DNA of 64,000 nucleotides, from positions 2,615,001 to 2,679,000 of the forward strand of contig NZ_CP011028.1 in assembly GCF_002221525.1 (NCBI RefSeq). Reading direction: 5' to 3'. A program made the position numbers and the translations under genes. How positions within the stretch are numbered: position 1 is the stretch's first letter; each line of letters begins with the position of its first letter. The notes under the pieces are model-generated. The model saw only the letters and a list, made by a program, of their open reading frames with translations. It did no database searches and was not told the origin of the DNA. This stretch comes from Pseudoalteromonas espejiana DSM 9414 (GTDB lineage Bacteria > Pseudomonadota > Gammaproteobacteria > Enterobacterales > Alteromonadaceae). Positions 18,874-28,004 of the stretch are shown here, piece after piece.

Positions 18874-19404
18874 ATGAGATTATCAATATCAAAAAATAAA
18901 GGAATAACACTTCTCGAATTAATGGTATCGATGGCTGTTGTTAGTGTTGTCAGTCAATTATCTATGTGGTTTTACCCAGATTTTTTAGCTAAAAACCGCT
19001 TAGATAACCACGTAAACCTTCTACACCGAAACATAAATTATAGTCGTTTATATGCTATTGAGAATGGCACTTACGTCACGCTTTGCGCACTAAAAGGCAG
19101 TCAATGTACAAAGGACGAATGGGATGGTCAAATGTCACTGTTTATCGACAAAGATAAATCAACGACCCTAGATGATGACGAGTTACTCTTAAGTACTATC
19201 GAGGATGTCCATGATGCTGATACTTTAGAGTACCCCCGTAGCGCTATTACTTTTCGCCCGGATGGGTCTTTAAATGGCTTTCAAAATGGGACTTTTATAT
19301 ATTGCCCCAATAGTGATAAAGCCAATCTCGAAGGATTGGCTTTATCTGTAAGTCAAACGGGTAGAATTCGTATTAAATCAACTGATAAATGCCAAAAAAA
19401 GTAA
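18874..19404 (+). CDS. fimU: FimT/FimU-type minor pilin (second copy)
   Basis: 176-aa paralogue of the preceding pilin. The leader RLSISKNKG is followed by ITLLELMVSMAVVSVVSQ, with PilD cleavage after Gly10 and Glu5 conserved. The head domain shares FIYCPNSD...LSVS with its neighbour, and both have paired cysteines near the C-terminus. This suggests an old tandem duplication with strong divergence elsewhere. The family primes pilus assembly with PilVWX and PilY1. The stop is only 6 bp from the stop of the convergent pilE, leaving no room for a terminator. The symbol is by family resemblance only. Confidence 0.8.
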   Translation: MRLSISKNKGITLLELMVSMAVVSVVSQLSMWFYPDFLAKNRLDNHVNLLHRNINYSRLYAIENGTYVTLCALKGSQCTKDEWDGQMSLFIDKDKSTTLDDDELLLSTIEDVHDADTLEYPRSAITFRPDGSLNGFQNGTFIYCPNSDKANLEGLALSVSQTGRIRIKSTDKCQKK

Positions 19405-19410
19405 TTTAAA

Positions 19411-19836
19411 TTATCTTCCCCAGCAGTAGTCAATATCTGCTCCCTTGTTTGTTTTTGCCCCTTGCGCGCCTTTAGTACCTATATCAGTTATAGATAATGC
19501 AGTGCAATCACCATCTCCTTCTACCGGCCCTGCCACAGGTTTTGCAGTGATTGTAAAAGCATTCTTATTCATCACTTTAATCGTTAATTCAAAATGTTTA
19601 TTCTCGGTTTTACTTTGTAGACCTAAATCAGTAAATTCCTCTGTATATTCCCTATTATCAACAAAATACTGTTCTTCCTTGTTTGCTGCATCTAATAATG
19701 CTGCAACTGCCTCCGCACGCGAGGCACGCTTTACATACTCTGTATAATTAGGCAGCGCAATTGCTGCAAGTATGCCGACGATAGCAACGGCTATCATCAG
19801 CTCAATTAAGGTAAAACCACGTTGTTTTTTTATCAT
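19411..19836 (-). CDS. pilE: Type IV minor pilin PilE
   Basis: 141-aa type IV pilin. The leader MIKKQRG is cleaved before [28 protein letters not shown], the canonical N-methylation and assembly helix with Glu5. The short head has two cysteines, one in GDCTAL and one at the very end (DYCWGR), consistent with the C-terminal disulphide loop. Position at the end of pilVWXY1 matches Pseudomonas PilE, a minor pilin rather than the major subunit. It starts 10 bp after pilY1 with AAGGTGG upstream. No pilY2 lies between them. Confidence 0.92.
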   Translation of the reverse strand: MIKKQRGFTLIELMIAVAIVGILAAIALPNYTEYVKRASRAEAVAALLDAANKEEQYFVDNREYTEEFTDLGLQSKTENKHFELTIKVMNKNAFTITAKPVAGPVEGDGDCTALSITDIGTKGAQGAKTNKGADIDYCWGR

Positions 19837-19846
19837 TTAAGCCACC

Positions 19847-22800
19847 TTAATCATCTTCATTCTGTATGTTTTCATCATTTTCTTCACGTTTATAAATATA
19901 GGTCTGCTGAGTTTTAAAGCCAAAGCCAACTGTGTCATCGTCATTAACTAATTGTACTGTACCATCTACAACGGTTAAACCCGGGCCCATAATCTCAACT
20001 GGCTTCATTGGGTTTTCGGCATTTTCACCTTTAATACCAGGGCCAATAAGGTAAAACTGGCTTTCTTGGGTTACTTCGATCGTAGGGTTATCGTCACACA
20101 TACCGTCACCATTTCCATCAGCACACGATGGGCCTTCGCCAAAATAAAGTTGGGGCGTATCTGGCACCTCAGTACTTGTAGCGAATTTCAAATCGTCGTA
20201 AACTTTAGTACCGTAGTGCAAATGAAATGCATAAAGGGAGCCTCCTCCTCCACTGAGTGAACATTGATTTTTAGTTGATGATTCAGATGCAGGTGTGAAA
20301 GATGTAAAATAAGCAACTCCACCAACAACGTTTGCCGCAGCTAACGACTTTTCTCCAGCTGCTAGACTGTAACGCCACCCTTTAAACTTTCCACCTAACT
20401 TGGCTTCTAGTTCAATAAAACTTGCTTTATTGTCTAGCGCATTACCAAATGGGTCATCATTCATATTCATTAAGTCAGCTGGCTTGATAACGGAAGGCTC
20501 TGTGCCTTTAAATGATTGCGTAACCGTATTTTCATCTCTTATCATAAACAATTGATCTGAGGTTTTAGTATCATTAGGGTTCGTTCTTTTACCACTACCA
20601 ATGACAATAGCATCATAAGGGGTATCTAAGCGGGTAGTTTCACCCCCTTTTATTGTCACCTTACTAAACATAGTTCTAGCAACTAAAGGCTTGTAAAAAA
20701 AACGCCTATCGACTCCAACACCTAGCTCAGCCAATTTATGATGGCTAAAGTTTGCGGTTTTATCACCAGGCATATCGATGCGCCAGATATCCCCCCCAGT
20801 GTCTGCTGCATATATTCTATCAATATAGCCATCATAATCAGAATCCAATAAAGTTACATCGGCTGCCATGCTATGTTTACCATTAAAATTGCCATCATCA
20901 AGCAAAGACCATAATCTATTTCCATTGTTTGCATCAACAATATATACATTATTGCCCACAGAATCTTCACCTGAACCTGTATCTTTATTCTCATCGTACC
21001 CACCACCAAAAACGAGTACTGGTTTATCCCCAAATGCTCTAATAAATGCTACCTGTGGTTTAGACCAAGTTTGGCCAAGCTTAGCAAATTTTCCTTCACC
21101 ACCTTGTATTGTCCATTTTAGTTTAGGGTCATCTGGGTCAGTAATATTAAAGCCGTAATAGTTTCTTCCACCACGTCGCATGCCAGCAAAAGCCCATACA
21201 TTATCTCCTTTTGTCGCATCTACAATACCATCGTTAACATTATCACTATTGAGACTATCATTTTTAGAGTACACACTAATAGGCCCGTCCATGCCATAAA
21301 GCTTACCTGTATCCTCACTACGTAAAGGCTTAATAATATAGTACAGCTCAGAGGGGATGAACGCCCAGCTTTCAGTTACTTTATTATTGTTATTATCGTC
21401 TTTAAACATATGTAAAAAGCCGGCATTAGTACCAATCAATATACGTATGTCGCCATTACCATAGTCGATTGCCACGGGCTTAGAATGCAAAGGATCGCCA
21501 AAAATATCACTACGTTGATCTGTGTTAGAGCCATCGTTATCTTCATCATCAACATCGATCCCCATAGCCCACTTTATATCTGAACTGGCTAGGCTAATAG
21601 GGTTATTGCTGACTAAATCTAAAATATCACTCACAGTGCTGGTCGTAAGTTCAACTATATCGCCTTGCTTGTCTGTATAGAGGTTACGCCTATCTTCAGC
21701 AGGTGATCCTGTTAGTGAAGACAATTGGTAGTTTACCCCCCCTTGTGCTACTGAGTTACCATCAGCAGATTGGCCATCAGGTAACCAGAAAGTTTTGGCA
21801 TCAGTGTCAATTAAACCATCATCACCTAGTGCGGGGTTGTTTTTAGCGTCTATTATAGTATTACCAGACACTTTTAATTTTTTTAAGTTACCACGCCAAC
21901 GTGTAGATTTATCGGGGTAAAACATAGAAAAATAGATTGCATCCCCGCTTCGGGTTTGATCAACATTATTGCTACTAAATGAGGGTGCTATGAAAGTAGC
22001 GTTTTCTTTTCTAATTTGAGAAATTGTATTTGTTAGCGCAGAGGAAAGTGCAGTCGCTGATTTTGCTTCAAAATAATCCCCCCCTCCAACTTTAGCTGCT
22101 TCTTCTAAAAGTTCGAGTGCATTTTCACCCATTCCATCACCAAAACCTATAGTGAATAGCTTTCCCGTATCAAGAGTTTCAGAAGTTTCAGGGTATAAGT
22201 CAACAGATGTAGTCTTTGTACCATATAAAATTTTTGCTAATGCTACTAAATAACTTTTGTAACTTCCAAAAGAGCTCCCATTACTTCCAAATACATCTTT
22301 ATGTTCATTTTTTATACTGTCGTCCGCTTCATCATCATTTTGAGGTTCACCATCTGTTATAAGGATAATATTGATGGAATTGTCACAGCGCAGTGGACTT
22401 CCTTGATCCTGTTCGAAAGGTGATGTGTACCGGTTATTTTTATCAATGCTTTTATCTCTGTCGTTAATACTCTTCGCAAACCTAAGCCTTTGTCCTGTAA
22501 TATATAAATATGCTTCCCATAAAGTTTCTGTTAATGGAGTTGAGCCGTTCGCAGGAAGTTTATCGATTTCATTGATTAGCTCCCCTTCATTTGCCCCTAT
22601 TCCTGCAAGTACATAGCCCCCACCTGGTTCTTTACCTGCATTATAATTAAAACGCATTAAACCGAAATCAATATCTTCATTACTCTCAATTAAACTTTTT
22701 ACAGCACTTTTCGCAACCTCAAGCCTTGTACTACCTCCATCAACACAACTTGGTTGATAGTTTGGGTTGTTTCTACTCCCACTATTAATATAGCATTGTT

Positions 22801-23095
22801 CGTTATATTCTCTGTACCTACTTTTACTTTCATAACACGCCCCCAATTGCTCATATGAAGCATAATATCCAAACCTCCAGCTCCATTTCAGCCTCTTTAT
22901 ATAACATTGTTGGCTTGTACCTGGTGAAGAAACCTTCTCGTCCATGCTTCCGGAAGTATCAAAAATTAATAATACTCGCGGTTTTTCATCTAACTCTACA
23001 TTTTTATTTACGTAAATTTCGATATCCTCAGCAGTAGCTAGTGAACTAAAAGTGAAAACCAATAAAGTAAATATATTCCTATACATAATTTCCAT
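19847..23095 (-). CDS. pilY1: Type IV pilus tip/priming protein PilY1
   Basis: Large secreted adhesin at the pilus tip that primes assembly with the minor pilins and feeds surface sensing. The 1082-aa product has a signal peptide (to about residue 22). A von Willebrand A domain follows, with MIDAS DTSGSMD at 46-52 and a second patch ILITDGEPQNDDE; it is rich in Cys pairs near the N-terminus. The C-terminal half is a PilY1 beta-propeller (GTNAGFLHMF, WAFAGMRRGG, YGFNITDP). A calcium loop DSDYDGYID lies near residue 750, matching the DxDxDGxxD site that controls retraction in Pseudomonas. The ATG at 23095 is preferred because GGGGAT is correctly spaced. It follows pilX by 1 bp. Confidence 0.94.
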   Translation of the reverse strand: MEIMYRNIFTLLVFTFSSLATAEDIEIYVNKNVELDEKPRVLLIFDTSGSMDEKVSSPGTSQQCYIKRLKWSWRFGYYASYEQLGACYESKSRYREYNEQCYINSGSRNNPNYQPSCVDGGSTRLEVAKSAVKSLIESNEDIDFGLMRFNYNAGKEPGGGYVLAGIGANEGELINEIDKLPANGSTPLTETLWEAYLYITGQRLRFAKSINDRDKSIDKNNRYTSPFEQDQGSPLRCDNSINIILITDGEPQNDDEADDSIKNEHKDVFGSNGSSFGSYKSYLVALAKILYGTKTTSVDLYPETSETLDTGKLFTIGFGDGMGENALELLEEAAKVGGGDYFEAKSATALSSALTNTISQIRKENATFIAPSFSSNNVDQTRSGDAIYFSMFYPDKSTRWRGNLKKLKVSGNTIIDAKNNPALGDDGLIDTDAKTFWLPDGQSADGNSVAQGGVNYQLSSLTGSPAEDRRNLYTDKQGDIVELTTSTVSDILDLVSNNPISLASSDIKWAMGIDVDDEDNDGSNTDQRSDIFGDPLHSKPVAIDYGNGDIRILIGTNAGFLHMFKDDNNNNKVTESWAFIPSELYYIIKPLRSEDTGKLYGMDGPISVYSKNDSLNSDNVNDGIVDATKGDNVWAFAGMRRGGRNYYGFNITDPDDPKLKWTIQGGEGKFAKLGQTWSKPQVAFIRAFGDKPVLVFGGGYDENKDTGSGEDSVGNNVYIVDANNGNRLWSLLDDGNFNGKHSMAADVTLLDSDYDGYIDRIYAADTGGDIWRIDMPGDKTANFSHHKLAELGVGVDRRFFYKPLVARTMFSKVTIKGGETTRLDTPYDAIVIGSGKRTNPNDTKTSDQLFMIRDENTVTQSFKGTEPSVIKPADLMNMNDDPFGNALDNKASFIELEAKLGGKFKGWRYSLAAGEKSLAAANVVGGVAYFTSFTPASESSTKNQCSLSGGGGSLYAFHLHYGTKVYDDLKFATSTEVPDTPQLYFGEGPSCADGNGDGMCDDNPTIEVTQESQFYLIGPGIKGENAENPMKPVEIMGPGLTVVDGTVQLVNDDDTVGFGFKTQQTYIYKREENDENIQNEDD

Positions 23096-23096
23096 C

Positions 23097-23627
23097 TTAA
23101 ATCCCCTTTCCTATACTCGCCATTTCTTGCGCAATTCCTGTAACTATAGTGAGAGAGTGCTTACTTTTAGAGCCATACTCTATAGTAGTAGCCACTTGAA
23201 TCATGTTGCACGAAACCCCTGCAGTATAACTATAGCTACGAGGGCAATTAAGCTCTAAGGAACCACGATTCATGTTCGTCATTATGCTTTTCATATCGTG
23301 TCCTGCCTCTGTAATGTCTTTCTCGAGTATATATTTTTTATTACCGTCACTATCAAACTTACCGGTATCTGTTTTTGTTTCATCTCGAGTAAGAAAAAAG
23401 TTACTATCAGCACCCTTTTTAGCTTCTGACGCAATCACTCTTAGCACTTCCCCAATCAATTGGTTTTCAGCAACTTCTCGCTCTTGCGCTGCATTGGTAA
23501 TTTTTATATCAACCGTACTACTACTCATAAGAGTAACTGCGATACCGGTAACAGCTATCACCATAATTAATGCTGTTAAAAGCACAACTCCTTGCTGCTT
23601 ACTTGGTAACAACTTTAAATCTTCCAT
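23097..23627 (-). CDS. pilX: Type IV minor pilin PilX
   Basis: 176-aa minor pilin. The leader ends in KQQG, followed by VVLLTALIMVIAVTGIAVTLMSS. Position 5 of the mature protein is Thr instead of Glu, which is usual for PilX and GspK-like subunits that sit at the pilus tip. The head segment SLELNCPRSYSYTAGVSCN carries two Cys. A strong GGAGGT precedes the ATG, and the gene overlaps the end of pilW by 13 bp, suggesting translational coupling. Assigned from the position between pilW and pilY1 together with the missing Glu5. Confidence 0.88.
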   Translation of the reverse strand: MEDLKLLPSKQQGVVLLTALIMVIAVTGIAVTLMSSSTVDIKITNAAQEREVAENQLIGEVLRVIASEAKKGADSNFFLTRDETKTDTGKFDSDGNKKYILEKDITEAGHDMKSIMTNMNRGSLELNCPRSYSYTAGVSCNMIQVATTIEYGSKSKHSLTIVTGIAQEMASIGKGI

Positions 23628-24625
23628 AGATTACCTCCAACATTACTTAAACGAATAGTTGTTGTAAAAACAGTTCTTCTATAATTATCATTAAAATTTA
23701 ACTCTCGCTTTCCAGCTCCCTCACCTAAAATATATTTTTGATTTTTAAGTTTAATCCCCGGGTCTGGTTGAAGTGCACGGATTAATAAAAAAACTTGCAC
23801 CGTCAAAATACCTTTGCGATTTTCCCATTCAGCAGCAGTGATTGTGCTGGCGCTTTTATAAATATCAACTCGACTGTCGCTATTCGTGTCTAATCCAAAC
23901 AAAAAACGCATATTTTCGACCCCTTCCATTATCGTTTCAGAGGTCATTTTTCCATTTACTAATCGTTTTCGTCTTAATGCGGGAACTTTTATTTTTTGAT
24001 TATTTACTAAATATTCTTCTTCTTTAATATAATAAACGTGATGACTGTATGGCCAAATAGTTGCATTGATATTTGTCGGGGTATATTTGCCGGTTACAAA
24101 GCGTGCTTGTTCTTGTTCTGCGATAAAATAATTTATTTTATCGCTTGTAGTATTGGTACCTGCAACAGCATCATATTGAGGATCACCCTGTAAAAACTTA
24201 AGCTGAAGTATATCGGTCTCTTTATTATCAGGAGGAATAATGCCATCGTTTATGCAATTCAGGTTATCTTCACTCTTGGTTGTTTTTGCATAAATAGTGC
24301 GAAAATTACTACTACTGATTAAATTTGGAAAGCTGCCATTATTAACTCCCTCTGAGCAATCGCCTGCTACCCCCATCGCGGTTACCGTTGTGTTTACTGC
24401 GGTAAATGAATCATCATAATAAGTGCCCCAAAAGCCGACTTGCTCTATATCGCGCTGCATAATATTAATGGCTAAACGACCAGACTCTTGTAGTTCGCCT
24501 ATCGACATTGTGTCTTTCGTAGTTGTTTTCATACTGATAAAAGTAAACATGACACCGCTCAAAATCAAACCACCAATAAATAGTGAAATCATAACCTCTA
24601 CAAGAGTAAACCCTTTTTGCTTCAT
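23615..24625 (-). CDS. pilW: Type IV minor pilin PilW
   Basis: 336-aa minor pilin of the GspJ/PilW type. The start is ATG 24625, one base after the pilV stop, with AGGAG upstream; an in-frame ATG at 24640 lacks that support. The leader MKQKG is followed by FTLVEVMISLFIGGLILSGVMFTF. The long head includes ESGRLAINIMQRDIEQVGFWGTY, the PilW hallmark, and a C-terminal RTVFTTTIRLSN. It is part of the pilVWXY1E transcript. Confidence 0.9.
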   Translation of the reverse strand: MKQKGFTLVEVMISLFIGGLILSGVMFTFISMKTTTKDTMSIGELQESGRLAINIMQRDIEQVGFWGTYYDDSFTAVNTTVTAMGVAGDCSEGVNNGSFPNLISSSNFRTIYAKTTKSEDNLNCINDGIIPPDNKETDILQLKFLQGDPQYDAVAGTNTTSDKINYFIAEQEQARFVTGKYTPTNINATIWPYSHHVYYIKEEEYLVNNQKIKVPALRRKRLVNGKMTSETIMEGVENMRFLFGLDTNSDSRVDIYKSASTITAAEWENRKGILTVQVFLLIRALQPDPGIKLKNQKYILGEGAGKRELNFNDNYRRTVFTTTIRLSNVGGNLWKI

Positions 24626-24626
24626 G

Positions 24627-25190
24627 TTAACTCCTGACATATATATAACTTGTTAAAACTACTAAACGGCGTTTATTGTTAGATTTATCACCACAGGTAA
24701 CTTTTCCTGTAACTGCATTCGCGTTAAACTCTTGGCGGCCTTGCCATGATATGATTACTTCAATATTAAACCCTTTGCCTCCAGTATCAGCCACTGAAGT
24801 TGGATTTATACATATTGTCGCATCATCTAAAGTCCCTGTATTTTCACTAGCTCGAATGGCACGCTTCCACTGTGTTATATCTAATTTTGCTATATCAGAA
24901 GAGCTACATATTGCACCAAAGCAACTCGAGTAAGTATTACTATTCGCTGAGCTTTTTATAACGCCTTTGTAATCTTTTATTATATCAATGGTATCATTTG
25001 CTCTAATGCGCTGAATAATATCATTACCTAATGCCACCGCGGCTGCGCGTTGCATAGAGTCAAAGCTTGCTTGTTTAGCTTTTGCTTGCAGTGCAACGGC
25101 ACCTAATAAGCCAAAGCTTAAAATAATAAATGCAATTAGCACTTCAATTAAAGTGAAGCCTTTTTGAGGTTTTTTGTGAGGTGAATGCAT
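24627..25190 (-). CDS. pilV: Type IV minor pilin PilV
   Basis: 187-aa minor pilin of the GspI/PilV type and first gene of the pilVWXY1E cluster. The leader MHSPHKKPQKG is cleaved before FTLIEVLIAFIILSFGLLGAVALQAKAKQ. DSMQRAAAVALGNDIIQRIRAND follows, the family hallmark. The head carries several cysteines. The 108-bp gap upstream, after algR, contains a TATAAT-like -10 (25216-25221, minus strand) and an AlgR-like box (25280-25288). The operon may therefore be transcribed from its own regulated promoter. Confidence 0.9.
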   Translation of the reverse strand: MHSPHKKPQKGFTLIEVLIAFIILSFGLLGAVALQAKAKQASFDSMQRAAAVALGNDIIQRIRANDTIDIIKDYKGVIKSSANSNTYSSCFGAICSSSDIAKLDITQWKRAIRASENTGTLDDATICINPTSVADTGGKGFNIEVIISWQGRQEFNANAVTGKVTCGDKSNNKRRLVVLTSYIYVRS

Positions 25191-25279
25191 AGTAAAACCA
25201 AATAAATTTTATCTGATTATAAGTTTATGCATTAAAAAATAAGATGCAATGAGTACTAGGATAAGCGGCTATATTTGTT

Positions 25280-25288
25280 GATAAACGG
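25280..25288 (-). promoter_or_regulatory. AlgR-box-like element upstream of pilV
   Basis: CCGTTTATC on the minus strand matches the AlgR site CCGTTCGTC at 7 of 9 positions. It lies about 90 bp before the pilV start and just past the algR stop codon. AlgR activates fimU-pilVWXY1Y2E in Pseudomonas aeruginosa, so the placement is meaningful. A 9-bp match alone is weak evidence. Confidence 0.35.
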
Positions 25289-25298
25289 TTAACAGCTA

Positions 25299-26003
25299 CT
25301 AATTTAAAATATTTTTTACCGCTTTTAACTCGCGCCTGCTTACTGTTAATTGCTGAGCACACCCTGTAAGTTCAACACTATGTACGCCAGCACTGGGCGT
25401 ATGTAAAGCCAAAAGCTTACTTTTATTAACCAATGTATTTCTGTGTATCCTTAATAACTGGGTAGGATAAAGCTGTTCGAGCTGTTTTAAACTCACCTCT
25501 ATTAGCGCCTCGCCGTCATTAAATACCATATTTGTGTATTTTTCTTGGGCGTTAAAATAAAGCACATTATCAAGCTCAACGCTTTTTAAGGTACCCCCTA
25601 ATTGATAGCTTATTTTAGTAGATTGCTGTTTTTGCATATGTGCTTTATTTAAGCGCCCTACTTGCTCTAATGCTTTGTTAAGGGAGCTCTGCGTCACGGG
25701 CTTTACTAAATAGCCTGCGGCACTTAACTGCAGCGCATCAAGGGCGTGTTCTGGATGGGCTGTTACAAATATAATCGCAGGGGGCATACTCAATTTGTTA
25801 AGCAGCCCTGCCACTTCTAGCCCATTAAGCGTTGGCATATCAACATCTAAAAACACTAAATCTGGCTGAGTTTGATTAATAAGGGTCAGCGCTTGAGCGC
25901 CATTATCCGCCTCACCTAGTACCGTTATGTCGTTATTAATTAATAGTAAGCGCTTTATTCTGCCACGTGCGAGTGATTCATCGTCAATAATTACAACGTT
26001 CAT
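25299..26003 (-). CDS. algR: LytTR-family response regulator, AlgR-like
   Basis: DNA-binding response regulator, 234 aa. The receiver domain (1 to about 120) has Asp7, Asp8 and the phosphoacceptor Asp53 in VFLDVDMP, plus a conserved Lys in GYLVKPV. A LytTR domain covers about 130-232 (NAQEKYTNMVF, LLRIHRNTLVNKSKL). Its start overlaps the end of the sensor gene by 4 bp. Such pairs include AlgZR, BtsSR and YpdAB; the position next to pilVWXY1E argues for an AlgR-like role in pilus control, but this is inference. The AlgR symbol should be read as 'AlgR-like'. Confidence 0.82.
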   Translation of the reverse strand: MNVVIIDDESLARGRIKRLLLINNDITVLGEADNGAQALTLINQTQPDLVFLDVDMPTLNGLEVAGLLNKLSMPPAIIFVTAHPEHALDALQLSAAGYLVKPVTQSSLNKALEQVGRLNKAHMQKQQSTKISYQLGGTLKSVELDNVLYFNAQEKYTNMVFNDGEALIEVSLKQLEQLYPTQLLRIHRNTLVNKSKLLALHTPSAGVHSVELTGCAQQLTVSRRELKAVKNILN

Positions 26004-27034
26004 TTGTTATGCTCAAATTGTTTAGGGATCACCACTTTTACTCTAAATATATTATTTTTATTGGTTATAGAAAGCTGGGCTTTATCTTTGTAGTACATAG
26101 CAAGGCGCTGCTTAATGTTCTCAAGCGCCATTCCATTATTAGGCCGTTTTGAAGCGTTACTCAGGGTAATTGGGTTAGATACAATAAGGGTTAAATAGCC
26201 TGTAGTCACATGTAGCTCTACCGTAATAGTAGCCCCAGTTTCACTTGTCTCTACTCCATGGCACACTGCATTTTCTATTAATGGCTGCAATGTTAAACAA
26301 GGAATGCTTATATTTGGCAATTGTGGAGGTATTTGCCAATTAACTTTTAACCGGTTACCAAAACGCCATGTTTCTAATGCTATATATTGTTTTGATAGGG
26401 TCAGCTCATCTTCTAAAAGAACACGCTGGCCAGAGCGCATAGCTGCTTGAGAAAGTGCTGCAAGCGCTAAAATAGCTTGCTCTGCGGCATCAGCATCATG
26501 ATGAGTCAGCTCCGCAGCCGTATTTAAGCTGTTATACAAAAAGTGCGGTCTAATTCTCGCTTGTAGTGCATCAAGTTCGGCGCGCGAAAGCGCTTTTGTT
26601 TGCTGCTCTTTTTCGAAATAGATTACTAAAAATTGCACAAACAAAGCCGTTATTAAAAATACAATAAGGCAGTTGCGCAGTACAAAATATAAGTAAGTTT
26701 CTTGATTAGTAACGTCTAAAAAGTAACGAGCACACAAAAAGCTAAATAAAGCAGTGCTTAGTAAAAACGTAGTGAAAAAGGCAAAAAGTTGGTTTGTGTG
26801 TGACTTTTTTTGTAAAAAATCTCTACAAAAATATAAAGCAGAAATACTAACTAAAACAGTTAAGTGTAAAAATAAACTAATGACACCAAGCCCTTGCCAA
26901 CTATCCCCTTCAACAAAAGGGGCAAACGCTAAAATAGTTGCAATAACTTGGGTAACAACTAACGAGGCAAGTACACCTCGCTCATTAAAAAGAGCCGAAA
27001 AAAGCAATGCATCAATTTGAGGCAACTTGCTCAT
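26000..27034 (-). CDS. algZ: LytS/AlgZ-type sensor histidine kinase
   Basis: 344-aa inner-membrane sensor. Four predicted TM segments (about 22-40, 48-70, 84-103, 117-140) are followed by a His_kinase domain with the LytS-type motif RPHFLYNSLN (His164). A short HATPase region has LQPLIENAVCHG and NGMALENIKQRL. This is the AlgZ/FimS and YehU class, where autokinase activity is often weak. The ATG follows AGGAGAG. It starts 40 bp after ispH on the same strand and may be co-transcribed with the housekeeping genes upstream. No extracellular sensing domain is present, so the signal is probably within the membrane. Confidence 0.84.
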   Translation of the reverse strand: MSKLPQIDALLFSALFNERGVLASLVVTQVIATILAFAPFVEGDSWQGLGVISLFLHLTVLVSISALYFCRDFLQKKSHTNQLFAFFTTFLLSTALFSFLCARYFLDVTNQETYLYFVLRNCLIVFLITALFVQFLVIYFEKEQQTKALSRAELDALQARIRPHFLYNSLNTAAELTHHDADAAEQAILALAALSQAAMRSGQRVLLEDELTLSKQYIALETWRFGNRLKVNWQIPPQLPNISIPCLTLQPLIENAVCHGVETSETGATITVELHVTTGYLTLIVSNPITLSNASKRPNNGMALENIKQRLAMYYKDKAQLSITNKNNIFRVKVVIPKQFEHNK

Positions 27035-27074
27035 AACGGCTCTCCTTGTAATCTAAATAGTTAATTTATATAGA

Positions 27075-28004
27075 TTAACGCAGCTCAACAGGAACAGCAA
27101 ATACGATATTTTCTTCTTCCCCTGGGTTTTCTACAACCTGCTCACCACCCAGCTCTTTCAAGCGTGATATAACTTGTTGTACAAGTACTTCTGGGGCAGA
27201 TGCGCCAGCGGTAACACCCACAGTTTTTGTACCATTAAACCAATCAGCTTGAACATTGGTTGCATCATCAATCAGGTATGCAGTAGTACCCATTTTATCA
27301 GCAAGCTCTCGTAAACGATTAGAGTTAGAGCTGTTTTTAGCACCCACAACTAAAAGCACATCAACTTTATCAGCTAAATCACGCACCGCATCTTGGCGGT
27401 TTTGTGTGGCATAACAAATATCATCTTTACGCGGGCCATCAATGGCAGGAAACTTCTCTCGCAGAGCATCAATCACATCAGCAGTATCATCTACCGACAG
27501 GGTTGTTTGACTGCAGTAAAATAAGTTTTCAGCATTTTTAACGTTAAGTTTGGCAACATCTTCTGCGGTTTCTACTAAGTAAATACCACCCTTCTCGTTG
27601 TCATATTGACCCATAGTACCCTCAACTTCAGGGTGACCATGGTGACCAATTAAAATGCATTCAATTCCCTTACGGCTAGCGCGGGTCACTTCCATATGTA
27701 CTTTAGTAACTAATGGACATGTTGCATCAAACACTTTTAAATCACGGCGCTTCGCTTCAGAGCGTACCGCTTGCGACACACCATGGGCGCTAAAAATAAC
27801 GATGCTGTCGTCAGGTACTTGATCTAGCTCTTCAACAAATACTGCACCGCGGTTTTTTAAACCATCAACCACATAGCGGTTATGTACCACTTCGTGACGA
27901 ACATAAATTGGCTTTTCAAAAATATCTAAAGCGCGCTCTACAATGCTTATTGCACGGTCAACGCCCGCACAAAAACCTCGTGGGTTAGCTAATAAAATAT
28001 CCAT
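27075..28004 (-). CDS. ispH: 4-hydroxy-3-methylbut-2-enyl diphosphate reductase
   Basis: Iron-sulphur enzyme catalysing the last step of the MEP isoprenoid pathway, HMBPP to IPP and DMAPP. The 309-aa product has the three cluster cysteines Cys12 (GFCAGV), Cys96 (DATCPLV) and Cys197 (DICYAT). His and Glu active-site residues lie in SAHGVS and [10 protein letters not shown], and [11 protein letters not shown] binds the diphosphate. Length is as in E. coli (316). Its ATG overlaps the fkpB stop by one base, so translation is coupled within lspA-fkpB-ispH. Confidence 0.97.
   Translation of the reverse strand: MDILLANPRGFCAGVDRAISIVERALDIFEKPIYVRHEVVHNRYVVDGLKNRGAVFVEELDQVPDDSIVIFSAHGVSQAVRSEAKRRDLKVFDATCPLVTKVHMEVTRASRKGIECILIGHHGHPEVEGTMGQYDNEKGGIYLVETAEDVAKLNVKNAENLFYCSQTTLSVDDTADVIDALREKFPAIDGPRKDDICYATQNRQDAVRDLADKVDVLLVVGAKNSSNSNRLRELADKMGTTAYLIDDATNVQADWFNGTKTVGVTAGASAPEVLVQQVISRLKELGGEQVVENPGEEENIVFAVPVELR

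Noticed and set aside
23097..23627. Missing Glu5 in PilX as a defect
   Set aside because: PilX and GspK-type tip subunits normally lack Glu5, so this is expected for the family.
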